From Zygnema cylindricum (lineage: Eukaryota > Streptophyta > Zygnematophyceae > Zygnematales > Zygnemataceae): a stretch of DNA of 59,298 nt. The notes below the pieces were generated by a model. That model had not been told where the DNA came from and ran no database searches. It saw only the letters and a program-made list of their open reading frames with translations. The translations under genes and the position numbers were made by a program. Where the stretch lies: NCBI GenBank assembly GCA_037447655.1, contig JBBHKE010003222.1, forward strand, positions 72,557 through 131,854. Reading direction: 5' to 3'. Below are positions 45,695-59,257 of this stretch, in pieces (positions within the stretch are counted from its first letter, which is position 1; every line of letters begins with the position of its first letter).

Positions 45695-48600
45695 TTATGT
45701 CCCAAAGCTGCGATCTCCAGCGTCGCCAAGTCCAGGTACAATGTATCTGTGGTAAAGCCCATATGCACACAAAAAACCGAATAAAACAGCATCAAAATTT
45801 TGTATAATACTATAGCAACTGAGAATGGGGTGCGTTTTACTGATTGAGCACGGCCACATTAATTCCATGCACTTGTTCTTATCTTACCCTTTCTCATTTA
45901 GCTCTGCATCTATGATGCCCGTATAGACTTTAAGCCTGCAGTTGAGCCCACCCATGGGAGAAATTAGAACGAGAGACAAGTTTTAGAAAGATCAAAAAGA
46001 AAAGTTCTTAACCATCCAGACATTCCATTCTATCATTTTTGATGTTGTCAAAATTTCCAATTCCCTGGGTAGCAGAATCATTGCCATACAAGACTCAAAT
46101 ATACACCTTCAGCGTCATGTCGAGCTTGCAATATGCATCCCAAAACGAGGAGTTCACATTGTAAAGAACACTCCATTAATAAATTCACAATATGCAGTTT
46201 TTCAATAGTTAACCCATAACAACCTTGCTGTCTCAGCGGTAACAGACACCCTTTGATCAAATTGGAGCAGTTTATCATAAAAACGGGTTTTTGTGTCTTT
46301 ACGAAAATCACATGGAACGAGATCACCCTCCATGGAAGTCTGTGGTATTTTTATAACCAACAAGTGATAACTTCAATGGAAACAAGAGAGCTCAGAATTT
46401 TTTTCTTTCAAGGGAAAGGCGACTTCATCATAAACTCCTGCTAGTTTCTTAACTTCAAACGACGGATGTAACATCACTTTCATGAGGATAGTGTAGCACC
46501 GATACTAACCCAGGAAACTTCTCACCGAGGATCTTCAAGGCAGGTGGGGCTGCAATTGCAGAGACCTGGAAACAACTCCCCCACAAGAAAGTCTTTAATC
46601 AGAGAAGTTTTGCCTGATCTGTACCTTGAGAGTGTTTCTATTTTTACTTACAAGAACGGAGGTCGCTACCATCGTATTGAAAACCCAATTCAGATAGTGA
46701 GCACGGATGTCAGTCTTTTCCAAACTAATTTGATTGATCACAACCACGCCTCACAATTGATAACTGCACTGAGATCAATAGGTTTCTCACCATTATAAAA
46801 ATACATTCAACTTACTGATAAACAAAACAAGTCAATAGAGGTGGAGATGAACTAACCACACGCATAAGTTTCACATCAGCGCCCCTCTTTAAAACCTCTT
46901 CAATGGCTGCGACCATTGTTCCTCCTGCATTTCAGGATTGCCAAGATAAAAAGGAGAGTCAGCCACACCTACTGCCTGAAAAGTCATCTTCATACAGTTT
47001 CCTAAAAAATCATGTTTACATACATTATAATTGTATACTTATGACTAGCTTCCTTAAATTTTCTCCAGCCTCAGAATAGGAGTTGCAGTATGCAGTAGAT
47101 CAAGGTTGAAGATGTTTGGCATACATTATGAAACAGAAAGGTTGCAGTAATAACACCATGACTTCTAAGGAGGGTTTACAGGAGCTTTCCTGCTTTCCGT
47201 TTTCCTAAAAAAATAGTTAATTATGTAGAGAGATTGCTTAACTTAGCTAAAAGGGCAATCGTTTGAATTACCACATTATAACCCACCTCGATGCTGTCGG
47301 ATGACCATTAGCATGTTCAAATATGGCAAAAGACAATGCTTGTGGAGATACAAACCGAGGACAAATATGTTAACATATCAGAACTCATTGTAAACACAAA
47401 GTGAGGAAAATTAACCAGTCAGACTGAAAGAGACAGTTAGGCTAGCTAAATGAGAACAATATGAAACATTAACAATTTATGAAACGCACATAAACATCCT
47501 AATCATATCTCTTACCTGTGGCAAGCATAGGATCGGCAATTAAGACGCGAGCACCTTCAGGGAAACGTTCAGGCAGCCTGAAAAATATCTTAGCAGGAAT
47601 TATCAAAATGACTTCCGTTCAAATGTATTCCTTAAAAAACACAATGGTTTAGGGAACATAAAGGCCATGAGGGCAACCAAAGAGGTATTTTTCCAATGGT
47701 GAAACTGAAAATTTTATGACTATGACGTGCCTACCATTGCAAAGTGTTAAAATTCTACACTTTGTACTTATGGTCGAGCTGAATACAGTCAGAAAAAACT
47801 CCTCCCTTTTGGAGCTCACTATGGAAATTAAGCCAGCTGGTAAAGCTATCTTGAATGAGACAAAAAAGTTCTGATAATACAATCTTCAGAATTGACAGAT
47901 GAAATCAAGAGATAAAAAATGGGTAACATAAGATCCACATTCATCTTAAGATCCAAATTGTCCTGTTAGCTTTGCCACTTTACACCGGGGTTCTACAGAT
48001 ATGAACTTATTGAAAAGACTAATAGACCTGAGAGTGCACAGAGAGTAAACTGACTTATTTAAATATAGAGAAGGCAGCAGCGTGGTTTCATTCCTCGCAT
48101 ATCCTGCATACATCCCAGCATAATAAAGACCATGAGCAACCTGTTGCTAAATGTTGGGCATTAACAGAATGCAACAATGAAAATTGGGTATAAAGAACCA
48201 AATAAAAAGAAGAATATCAGAATTCCAAACAAGGGTGCATCTTTTCAACATAACCTCATCTATGCACGCTGCAGGAAAAAAAAATAAAGAACAATGAGGG
48301 GGGAAGGCAGGATATATTCAAAAGTTCTTGAAAAATTCATGGCCATAAACACCGACAAGAAACTTGATGATTGGGTCCCTGCATTTGACTACATGACTTT
48401 TATGTGTAATACAAGTTAACATATTGTTTCAAACTTACAAAATCTCCGATTATTTCAAACTGGCACTGAACAGATACTCTGGAGGGTTAAATATGTCAGT
48501 AACTCACGAACCAAGATGGTATGTCTCAGTGGCAGGTAGGACAGTAGATAAGTGCTCTATCAACACAGTGCCGGCTCTCAAAATTGGTACTACCTGCAAC

Positions 48601-51002
48601 TTGTACAGAGCAAAAAAACAGCATTATCTTCCATACTGCACATGATAGCATCTAGTGCACTCTTGCCATTTATAGCAGCTTGAAGTTTTTGAAGACAATT
48701 GGCATCAGATAAAGAAAAGAGTGGCCAAAATCTCTGCAACGATGAATCAGGCGGGCACATCGAACAGCTGATATGTCCCTTGAATGTCTAAGAAAGATCC
48801 ATTTCCAGTTCAGAAAAGTAGGCACCTCATCCCTCACATTTCATTTCCAGAAACTCAGTGATGACCACATATAAATACATAATACCAGTGTCTTCAGCTG
48901 ATTACTGAAGAAAACGGCATGAACAGAAGGAAGTTTGCCATGTAAACCTGTAGATTGATGTTCAAGCTATGCTTCAACTATGCTCTACATGAGCTATGCT
49001 TATGACGTTCTACAAATTAAGATTCGAGAATTATAAACACAACGGCATCCACATCGTATTAACCTCACCTTTATTGCCTCTCTTGGATCGACGAACTCTA
49101 CATCAGCAATCCCACAAGGTGTTTCAATTTGTGATACAATTGTTGGCTGCAAAACTCAAGTTCCCCTTGTTAAACAGTAAAAGAGAAATCCCTCAAAGAA
49201 TGAGATGCGAAGATCTTGCTCCAGCCAAACTAAGTCTTATAATGCAAGGTTGGCAAACAGTTTTGATGAATGTGGTCAACAGCTCCTGACAAACCCGATA
49301 GACAATCAGTTTATGTTGTGACTGTCAATTTGCAGCATACACGCAACACAAATGCCATAAAATAGATCTAGCATCAAATTTCACCCTATGATCAGTGCTT
49401 TCAGGGCAATACTTCTTAAAGGCAAAACAACTTTGTTTGACAGTCACCACTAAATTCTGATCAAAGAGCCAAAGATCGACAAATGACCTGCCAACCTGCT
49501 TTAACCAGGTAAATATAACTGATCTTCCACGCAATATAATGAGCCTGGCAAACTGACAGCGATAGTTTCTGAACCAAAATTGGAGTGAACCATTCATGAA
49601 CACCCCCATCACAAGGTTCAGGATATTGGGGACCACCACATGATTGCCACTCCAAAGCCATAAAGAAATATTGAAGAAGGAAAAACGCTCAGAGAATGTG
49701 TGTTTGTCCTTCCCGATGATTGCCTAGTGTGTAGTTTGTTGCCTTTTGAAACCCATTGGCCAGGACAACTAAGCCGAAATGCAGCATATAATGCAACCGT
49801 GCCTGTGATGTTCATATTATTTTAGCCAAACAACTGATCAATAAAAGTAACGATTATGAATTTACCAGCCAATCACGACAGGCCTCATAAGTAAGAATTC
49901 TCCCTAGCTCCGCTAAAGCGGCACCTAAAAAAAAAAAACAACAACAAAACAACTAGTATCCATCAAAACGTCCAATCCACTTCTCTCTGAGGAGCCAACT
50001 TAAGTTCACAGCAGGAGGCATTACACATGGCATGTAGCAGAAACACAGCTTCAAAACACCAGAGCCCGGCCCAGCTTATGCTGAACTTCTGCACGGTGAA
50101 GTGAGTAAACTCTCAAAAGAGCCTATTTGACTTCCTCAGGTTGAACTGCAGAACCTAATGTTGCACAGGACATCTATACTCACGAAACGTTGGAACAGGA
50201 GTCGCTGAACTCCGAAGAATAGCAACCCAGTGTTTCACCAAGGGATGTGGAGGAACAAAAACCTGAAAGACATATACACTTACATATACATCAGAAAACC
50301 ACTGAGAAAAAATAAAAAGAAAAAAGGCTAACTGAACAAAAAGTAGCCAACCAGACACATGTAGATAAAAACATGAGTTTTAGAAAAAACAAATTAAGCA
50401 GCAACCTGTTTCCGTTCATTGCTGAATTTGTTACGTTAAAAGTAGAGTGTCACTATAACTTTAAAAAATAGCTGCTCCAATTGAACTTTTCCTCTAATGG
50501 AATATGATATTTTCATTGTTTACACAAGTCATTTTGTTAAATGATCAATGGTTAACTTGGAAGCTGTACCATATCCTGCATAACTTTTTGTTCAATTAAA
50601 AGTCTCATCGGCCAGTTTACTCTCCAAATGGCTAACAGTTCATGAAAGGCCAGTGCTGGTTCTTTGTTTCGTTGGCTGCTGAATTTCTAGCTTTTTTACT
50701 TTTTTCAACAATTATCGACAAGGATTAATTTATCATCAAAACAGAACATAAAATAGGGTAAAAACTAACAAAATAATTACATAATAATGGGAGCTAGAGA
50801 TCATAAGGAGTTAATTAGAGGGTAGACTCACAAGCATTTGTCCTCCTCCAAGAGGTTTACTTCCAGTTGCTGTGGCACAAACAACAGCAAAAGAAGAGGC
50901 CTGCCTTCTCCTACTTTCTTGTAAAAATGGCGTTAATGTCGTAAAAGCACAGCAGTGTCCCTTAAGAAAGGGGCTGAGAGATCGCAGTTCAGCAGATGCC
51001 AT
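45695..51002 (-). CDS. UPP: Uracil phosphoribosyltransferase, plastid-type, 11 exons
   Basis: Converts uracil plus PRPP to UMP (pyrimidine salvage). Exons: 51002-50832, 50262-50184, 49924-49866, 49146-49069, 48593-48512, 48103-48055, 47577-47516, 46924-46857, 46565-46510, 45935-45888, 45746-45695. The total is 804 nt, 267 residues, with every phase closing. Exon 1 is Ser/Arg-rich without acidic stretches after the first residues, fitting a chloroplast transit peptide. Family landmarks follow in order: VPPHPLVKHW, AALAELGRIL, ETPCGIADVEFVDPR, VVPILRAG, YLNK, the PRPP loop VLIADPMLATGGT (across exons 7-8), AAPPALKILGEKFPG, and the uracil-binding C-terminus YIVPGLGDAGDRSFGT. The exon 5 donor G|GTTCGT is weak but is required by phase. 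The catalytic features look intact. Confidence 0.94.
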
Positions 51003-52124
51003 ACGGCGACACTGAAATCAAGAGAAAGACAAAAAAAAAAGAGAAATAGTTTTGACAATATGAATAAGGTCATAGAGGTGTCAAGGAAACACAATGGAGT
51101 CTAACAATATCATATTTAGGCTGATAACAATTGATCCAAAAAGCATGCAAATATTAAAGTGTACAAGTATTTGGAGTCAACTGTCTTCCGGCAAAATGTG
51201 GCATGACACACGTAATGCACTCAAACTGTTGGCACATATCTCCAAAAATTTTGGAACATAGTTGGAAACAGCCAAGCTTAGGCAAGTACTGACAACCCAT
51301 TGACAATCAAATCCTATAATTTATAAAAAACGATGGGGAAAACAACAATGAGGTGCATTTAACTGAAACTTGAGACCGTTCGTCTTCAGCTGAATACAAC
51401 AAGTAATCCTGCATTAAGCTTATCGTGTGTTGCTTTTCATGATTTATTTCATAGTCACTAAACCCTACTTTGTATACAAAAACCGGTATTGCTAAAATGT
51501 ATCAAACATTGAAAAAGTACAACAGGAAAACAAAAAACCCACGCATAAAGGCAATATGTTTTCATTTTTAAAATCTAAGCAGATGAAAAAAATAAACCAC
51601 AAAATTTAACTTTTATTAATTTTGTTGCCGAAGTTGATGAAGGCAGCATAAGTTGTAAGTGCTGACTGATTTAGTCAGATAAATCTTCCGCAGGCGAACA
51701 AAGAAACCTAAGTACCTACATTCTACACCGACATTAAGTTGAATTTTCTAAGCATATTTACATACTTTAATGATGTAATCCACACTATTTCATCTTAATT
51801 GAGCTGTGATTCAGAGTATTGAATGCATTGGAAAAAAAGATACACAATCTTCGTATCATCAATAGTTCACTCTTGTGAGATTATCGTATGGCCCATTATA
51901 ATAATGAAAATAAGTGTCTCTCCAAAACAAAAAAAGTGAAAGCGTGTTAATTTCCACGCTGGTTCCATTGGCGATGATAGGGAAGAGCAAATAAAAAATA
52001 TTCAGTTTCAATCTAGCTGTAAAATACAAAAGCTGCAACATTCTCACTGTGAAAAGTTTTTCTTATCCACGATCCTTCAATCTTCATTTTCTCTTGCACT
52101 TGCTCCTGCACTTGCTCTCACTCA

Positions 52125-52270
<146 letters not shown>

Positions 52271-52393
52271 CACTTTTATTCCGTTTCTTTTTCCTTAAGC
52301 TTTTTGGTAACTTTCCAAATTTGTTGATGCAGAACATTTTTACTTTGACTCTAAGACTGACTTTGCAGCACGTTTTCGACCAGGAGGATACCT

Positions 52394-52516
52394 CTACATC
52401 GGAAACAAGCAATGTTTCCTGAAATCTTGACGAGCTTCAAGCTGTGATAATTGAGCAGGAGCGGTGCTAGCAGAAGCCAGAGTGCAGACAAGCAAACTGC
52501 TTGCCCTGGCAGCCAT
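52394..52516 (-). other. Possible upstream ORF in the UPP leader exon
   Basis: A 40-codon frame starts MAARASSLLV and ends at TAG (52396-52394), followed at once by a good donor AGAG|GTATCC. The UPP coding exon begins after a good acceptor (TTGATTTCAG|TGTCGCC, exon edge ~51013). Joined with that donor, the frame stops before reaching the UPP ATG, so it would be a uORF rather than the transit peptide. Inferred without transcript data. Confidence 0.35.
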
Positions 52517-53208
52517 TGCTCTGGAAACCTTCCGCTGGTCGGCTGAGCTCCCTAGAACTTTGAAACGTAAAGCGCCGTCTATTGAAAAGCCATTATTTAT
52601 AAGTCAGTGGTTCACATAGAATAGTGTGGAACTTCGATATTCCACGTGTTCAGATACTAACAAAGTAACGAAGTAGAGGACGTACGGGTTTGCTACTTCG
52701 CTGCTGAGCTGTGCCGTGATGCAAATCAGGATCAGTAAAGGCGAATGTCTCATTCTCAGTTTAGATGCTGTTTGCGGAGTACTGTTTGGAGATGTCCTTC
52801 ATTTTTTTTTAAGTTCTGGATGGGGCATGGGTCATATGCTCATTGAAAAGAGGAGTTACAAAAAAGATCTCCATGTCGTTCGATGCAGTGGAATATTTCG
52901 ACAACCACTGTCAAGTGTCACCCAGTATTTTTTACAACTTCCTTGCCTCAGTAAATGTTTGTCGAGAATTAAGAATCTGCTATTTAGTGAAACAAGTCTT
53001 TTGACTGCAGAGGTAATATCCAAAATTTATGTTTGAATAGACAATATGTTCGCCATTTGTTGATGCCGTACCCTTTATGCTTTGATTTCACATTGAATGA
53101 TGAAGCCATATGAATTCCATTGACGTTTTACGAGAATTTTGATTCTACAGAATAGCTAGGCATTTAAACTCACATGGCATACTCACATTTTTATGCTTCT
53201 ATGTAAAA
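52517..53208. promoter_or_regulatory. Putative divergent promoter, UPP (-) and MLH3 (+)
   Basis: The two genes are head to head, with start codons at 51002 (-) and 53209 (+). If UPP has the inferred leader exon near 52.4-52.5 kb, under 700 bp separates the transcripts. No clear TATA box is evident for either gene. The region has a 106-codon open frame (52716-53036) that lacks recognisable features. Confidence 0.45.
53201..53206 (+). promoter_or_regulatory. AUG-stop minimal uORF before MLH3
   Basis: ATGTAA sits two bases upstream of the MLH3 start (ATGTAAAAATGGCT). Any transcript starting further upstream must carry this start-stop pair. AUGUAA elements are known to stall ribosomes and control mRNA stability in plant boron transporters; whether this one acts is unknown. 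Confidence 0.5.
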
Positions 53209-56200
53209 ATGGCTACAATTGTTAGCCTTTCGAAGCAAATTGTCAGCAGACTGCGTTCTGGAACCATCATATCTGAGTTTGCTCAGGCAGTGGAGGAGCT
53301 CGTCTGCAACAGTATTGACGCCAAAGCATCACATGTATTTCACTGACTTTACTGAGCAAGGCTGAATTTCACCTGTAAATAATTTTTTTAGCCAATGTTA
53401 CTTAGTCATTTGGTAAGCATTTTTGCGTGAACAATCAATTTCGCCAGTCAAACTGGACCATATGTGGAGACTCCTTGCTGTTTTTCATGTCCAACTATCC
53501 TATAAACCATATTTTTGATTTTTTTCTCGAAGAATTTCCGTTCACAACATTTAAAAAGAAATCTCAATTTTTATAATGTTTACAGTTGTTTTCCTTTTCA
53601 TATCCTTTTGTTAAGAAACTAGAAAATCAGCGTAATTTTATCGAAGACTAAGGTGGCCTGGTTAAGATGCTTGTTAGGACGGCTAGGTGTTCCATCTGTT
53701 TGTTCATTGAAAGTGAAATTTAGCGTTTGGAAGACCAGTGACTAGCTACCCTGGAAAAGACAAAGCATCTGGCTTTTGCAATGTTGAAAAAATTCATTCG
53801 CAACAGAAGCTTCAAAAATTTTTGCAATCAGCGGGAATTGTCAAGAATTAGTGGCACATGTTTCTAGTCAAATGATGCTTTATTTAACTAAAATGTAAAT
53901 CAAGTCCTGCTTTGCAATGGAAAATAAACCGTCATGCTGGTCCATGAATTTGGAAGTCTTTTACATTTGAAGGGACATTGAAAAGTCGAAAGCCTGAAGT
54001 GTTTGCCGCTTATAAACGTCATCTTCTACCCCCAAATTTAGTTTGGCGCATTCGTTAAGTGTGTAAACTCTAAGCTTGTATGCCACGCTCCTGCTGCAGA
54101 TTTCAGTTACGGTGGATGTCAAAGCAGCCTATTTTCAAGTAGAAGACAATGGTAAGAGTTTTTTTGTTAATTCCAATAAAGTTAAGTGTCAGTTGGCAGA
54201 AGGCTGGATCTGAAGGATGTAGGAAATTTGGTTTTGGAGCAGAGCTAAATAGCACATGTTTAAATGTGGTTTAAACAACATTGATTTGCTAACTGTTTAG
54301 CTTCGCTTTTGTCAAGATTCGCTTTCTCTCATTTTTGAACAAAAATACATCTGACATTGATTTTGCAAGTAGTCGAATTTGATTTTGTTATTATTTTTCT
54401 GAATATTTTTTCCACTTTAATGTGAATTGAGGCGTCTACTCATCTAAAAGGTTGAGAACCCGTTAAATTCCAATAGTGCATACTAATCTCTTCAGATGTA
54501 TGTGCCCTCAGGTCATGGAATATCACGAGAAAATTTGAAACTTTTAGGCAATCGTCATGGTGAGCCTGAAGAACCTGTGTGAAATTGCTTTAAAACATTG
54601 CCACATGACTGCCATTCTGTCTGATTCACGCTCTCTTATTCTTTTTCAGAGTCTTCCGCGTTAAGCTGGTTGTATCTTTGTCACAATTAGCGTCATTGGC
54701 CCGTGTCTTTTCGTTGTCATCGCTTCTTTGTGCCACGAGCGGGCTATCTGTCACTTTCATTCGCTTGTCTACAACCACCAGTTTCTTTGTACCATGCTTT
54801 ATGCCTTGCAGCAACATCGAAGATCAGATCCTTGGATGACCTCGAACTTGGGCCTTCAACTCTAGGTTTTCGGGGGGAAGCTCTCAGTTCATTATCCGAT
54901 GTGGCCCTGGTGGAGGTCACTTCTCGTGCAAGGGGTTCTGCTCTGACTTATTGCAAAATTTTAAAGGCAAGCATCAGCCTACCTCTCTTACCTGGATATG
55001 TGTACTATAGAAAAAGATTTATCACATCAGCAATTACACCTTCTAGCATTGAATGAAATGTTGTACCTTGCAGCATGTTCACAAGTAGCTGCGTCCACTT
55101 AGAGTTATTGATGGGCATCCGTTTCTTTTCTTTGAGTTTGAGTGGTGTTAACAGGATTGACTTTTTTTGTGGCCCTTTGCTATGTAGTGAGTGCCCTTTT
55201 GTCACGGTGTGCAAAAGAATGATTAGGAATTTGCTGGAGAATGATTTTGTATTGCTTGCTGGTATTCTGCGAGGTTGGAGCAGGGAGGACAAACTCTTTC
55301 TCTTGGTATGTCTACTGAAAATCGGTCAACTGGAACATCAGGTATACACAATAAACTCCTGAATTTGTGGCCTTTAAGACATCAAAGGGAAATGGACGCT
55401 ATCCAACTCAACTGTGGCATATCCACCTTTTTGCCGTTTAGTCGCATGCCGTCTTTCGTATATTTCTAGAGTTGAAGCAACTACCAGAGTTGACAATCAA
55501 TAAAAAAAAAAAAAAAAACGAGGATTTTCTTAGGGAAAGGCCTTGAATGGATCATTATTGGGATGTCTTGGAGTGGTGAATGCTAAAGTCTCGAGCGGTT
55601 CTTTGACTGAACCTGTGAGATTGACATATCATTTTGTGCTAGTTTGTTATGTAGAGAAACCTGTAGTGCCTCAATTTAGCATATGCTGAATCGATGCATG
55701 GATTAAGATGTTTCAAATTGTAGAAAACCTCACCATAATATTTTTTTTCCACATGCAGTAAAAGTTCGTGATATCTTCTTCAACCAACCTGTTCGAAGAC
55801 GCCTTTTAAATGCAAGGTAATTGATGGTCTGCAAGTATTCTTGCCATTTGAGTTACCATTGACCAAGCGCTACACATGGACAGAACCATGGACAGAACTA
55901 CAAAGTTTTTGCAGTGCAATAGTTTTCAAGCTCGGCAACATGTACACAATGCTTTTTTACTCGTGATTCCATGTCTGCATCACGTCCCCTCTTTATTTTT
56001 GCAGTATCTCCAGTCAATGGTCCGAGTATATCCGCAAAGTGTACACGTAATAATAGCCTAAATAGTAAATACTTCGATTGCCTTGTACACATTTTCGAAT
56101 GGAACAAAGTAGATTTCATTTGAGCACATAATGCAGGTCTTAAACAAGAATATGATGGGCCATGAGGTAAATACTGAGAATAAAGGGGCATGTTCTTTTT

Positions 56201-59200
56201 TTGCAAGTCTTTTTATTGTCTTTCGCCTGTGCAGTCTGCCCAAGGAGCTCTTAAATGTAAAGGAGCATATGATTCGCCTCAATCTGATGCATCCTGAAAT
56301 TAGTTTCACTCTGGTGGACAAAAACAGGTAACTCTTTCATATAACTGCAGCTCACATCCTCAATTGAGCTCAAATTCTTGGTGGAGATTGCTATGTCTTG
56401 ATTCACCAAATTATTTTTTTCTGCTGACTTCTAGTGCCAAAACATTTTTTCACGTAGCATTTTCCAATGTAAGCACTTGGCGGTCCTCGAACTCTACTGT
56501 TTTTGTCCCATAAAAGTCTGCTTACATTCTAGTTGCCATCCACGTGTGAAGTTGTGGGTACATTAGAGAAATGATAACAAGTTTTTCGCGGGATTCTTGA
56601 TGTTTTAATGAAGGCAAGGTTGGTATGTTTGCAGACAGAGAAACATCCTTCAGACTTCGTCGTCGCCTTCTGTACTTTTACCTCTGAAAGTCATCTTTGG
56701 AGAAAACCTAGCAAATAGCTTACAGGAAGTTGACTTCTGCAAAGGCCGTTTCAGGCTATCAGGCTTCTTTTCTTGTCCCCGTCAGGGCCAGGCTTCGAAA
56801 GCAATCCAGTATTTCTGTATCCTCTCACTTGAGTTTCATGTATGCATAACCTTGTTGTGAAAAGATGGTCCCTGTAGCTTGCATTCGGCATTGCTTTTTA
56901 AATAGGAATATCTTGTCTTGGAACATTCTCACACTCTTAAGCTCAAACAATTGATGATGTTGTGTCTTTATGAAAGAGATTGCACCGCCTATATTCTATC
57001 TAGAGTGTGAGTTTTTTTTTAAGTTTAACCAGGCTTCTGATAACGATATGGCCGTGTTTGACAAGCCTTGTGTGTATTTGTGATGACAGCCTTTGATTCT
57101 GGCTGTTTTTGACGAGAATTGAACATTTGGCACAGAGTCGAACTCCTTAACATGTTGTTTCAGATTTAAACCGCAGGTATGTGGTAAAGACTCCGGTTCA
57201 TAAGCTCATCAATAAGCATTTTATGAGCTGCTGTTCCCCGAAATCATCCTATTTGGGCCCCGACGGGCACATTGTATCACATGTTGGAGGAAGGGAACAG
57301 AAAGAAACGGTATCAGCAGTTGGTGCACTAAAACATTTGTATCCTGCTTTCATCGCGAACTTGAGCTGCCCTCTTGCTCACTATGATATTACTTTTGAAG
57401 CATCCAAGACACATGCGGAATTTAAGGTGAGTTGTATAAACTGCAAATGCACAAAGTAATTATCCATGCCTTGCCTACTCCATAATGCTCTGCAATTTTA
57501 GTAGAAACCCTGAGAATGCCGAGTACTGAGGTATTAATGTTAGTGATTTATGCACTTTCCTTTTTCGCACAAAGCTGCTCCTTTGTTTTTTCTTTTTGAA
57601 TGATTTATTGTTCATTATCCAATCTTTACAGGATTGGGACCCGGTGCTTGCTTTCGTGCGGGAAGTTGTCAGTGAGTTATGGAGCGAACCTTCGCCAAAG
57701 CTCTTGGAAGGCACGTTCCCTCGACGCACTTTTGTCTTGCAGGTCAGCAGTTAGTTGAGGCTTGTGCGTTACTTAGTATTAGTTGTTTTGCTATTTGGCT
57801 GTTCTGTGTTGCAAAAAAAGAAACTTTGAAGAGAAATGAGAATGATCTTCTTTACTGGTAATGTGAGGGTTGTTTACTTGTTAAATCGAGAGGCAGTTGG
57901 GAAGTCTAATGTTTGTTTAAACAAACTGTTTTCTCGAGCTTTGCACCATGGAATGTCACCTTAAAGCAATGAGGCACTTGCTAACTTTTCTGAGGTAGAG
58001 CACATGTCAACAGAAGCTGAGCTGAAACGTCCTACCTGCCTTATTTCTTCTGCTCTTCTGAAATTGATCCATGTAAGGCATAATAGACAGTTTCAAAGAT
58101 GTATGAAGGGCAAAATTTGCTGCCATAAACTGAGACATTCTCTTGCCTGGCAGGAAGGCAAGAAGAGGTACCCCCAGAAGACATCCAGAGCCCCAGCAGG
58201 GGAAAAGGAAGGAAAGTTTGGCAACGTGAAGATCCAACATATAAACCGAGAAATGTGATGGTGGTGACGAAGAACGATGAAGGCAGGACTGGTGTTAATT
58301 TTGGGGAGTTCTCTGCAGAAATTCCGGCCAGATACCAGCTCCGTAAGACAACTGGCAGGGTCAGAAAGCTAAGTAGTGTGGCTAGTCTTAAAGAAACTAC
58401 TGTAGAGAACAACCTAAGGTTACCTGAGGAGATTTGCTACAAGACTGAACAAAATGACCCCACAACCCCAAAAAAACGTCGAAGGACTGTATCGATCTCA
58501 AGACGTCCTGAGGAGATAAATTTTTCAATGAGAAAACTTTTTGGCAAAGAGTTCGAGTGCAGCAATGATGTTGCGAGCCCAAGTTTTGGCAGCTTTGATG
58601 GAAAGTGGGTCACCAAATTTGACTGGAATAACAATTACTCAGATGGAAAAAATCATGAACAAAAACAGTGTAAAATAGAGGGTGTAGCTGATTTCATTGA
58701 TCGTGAACATCAACATATTGACAATTATCTTCATGATTGTGGCCCTGACAGACGACATGTAAATACTCATTTGGGGGAGGATCTGTCTTCTCAATTCACG
58801 TCATCCGCATTAGTTAGTGAGCATATTGACAATTGTTTTTCTTCTTGCTTTATGGACACCTTGAAGACATGGAAAATGTCTTCGAGTCCACCTGAGACTC
58901 ATACACCTAATAAACAAGTCGGCAAAGCCACTCGATCTATTGCAAATGATGGTTTCGACCATGACAACTGGATACAGGGAGATATTCTTCAAAATTCAGA
59001 TGCTCGAAGTGTTGAAGAATACTCTGATTTTTTGCTTTTCAACAAGCCGTTGGTAGACTCACCTAAGAAGAGGGTTCTATTGGATAGCCCTAAGCCTAGC
59101 ACAGAAGAAGTTTTTGTGAGACATTCTCCTCCAGTGAGGCGTATATCACTATCAGACGACGAAACTTCCAATGAGGGGTATTTGCGGACGAGATGCCCCA

Positions 59201-59257
59201 CTGGTGAACCTTCACGATCTGAAGGCAGGATGTCACCTGGTCTGTGTGAGAGGCTAG
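53209..59257 (+). CDS. MLH3: MutL homologue MLH3, N-terminal part (continues beyond window)
   Basis: Mismatch repair and meiotic crossover ATPase, partner of MLH1. Exons: 53209-53334, 54100-54151, 54512-54559, 54812-54966, 55284-55341, 55759-55816, 56235-56327, 56635-56816, 57164-57426, 57632-57710 or -57742, 58154-59257 (donor CTAG|GTAAGT). About 739 codons lie in the window. GHKL ATPase motifs: [12 protein letters not shown] (motif I), VEDNGHGIS across exons 2-3 (motif II), [13 protein letters not shown] (motif III). The transducer domain follows, with [28 protein letters not shown] and [16 protein letters not shown]. Intron 4 starts with GC (AAAG|GCAAGC). The exon 10-11 phase fits only if exon 10 ends at 57710 before another GC (GAAG|GCACGT). 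Exon 11 is a long, poorly conserved linker. The C-terminal endonuclease domain lies past the window end. Confidence 0.93.

Noticed and set aside
52394-52516. MAARASSLLV... as the first coding exon and transit peptide of UPP
   Set aside because: Its frame hits a stop before the best donor, and the other GT donors inside it either break the frame or have poor consensus. The ATG at 51002 gives a complete protein with its own plausible transit peptide.
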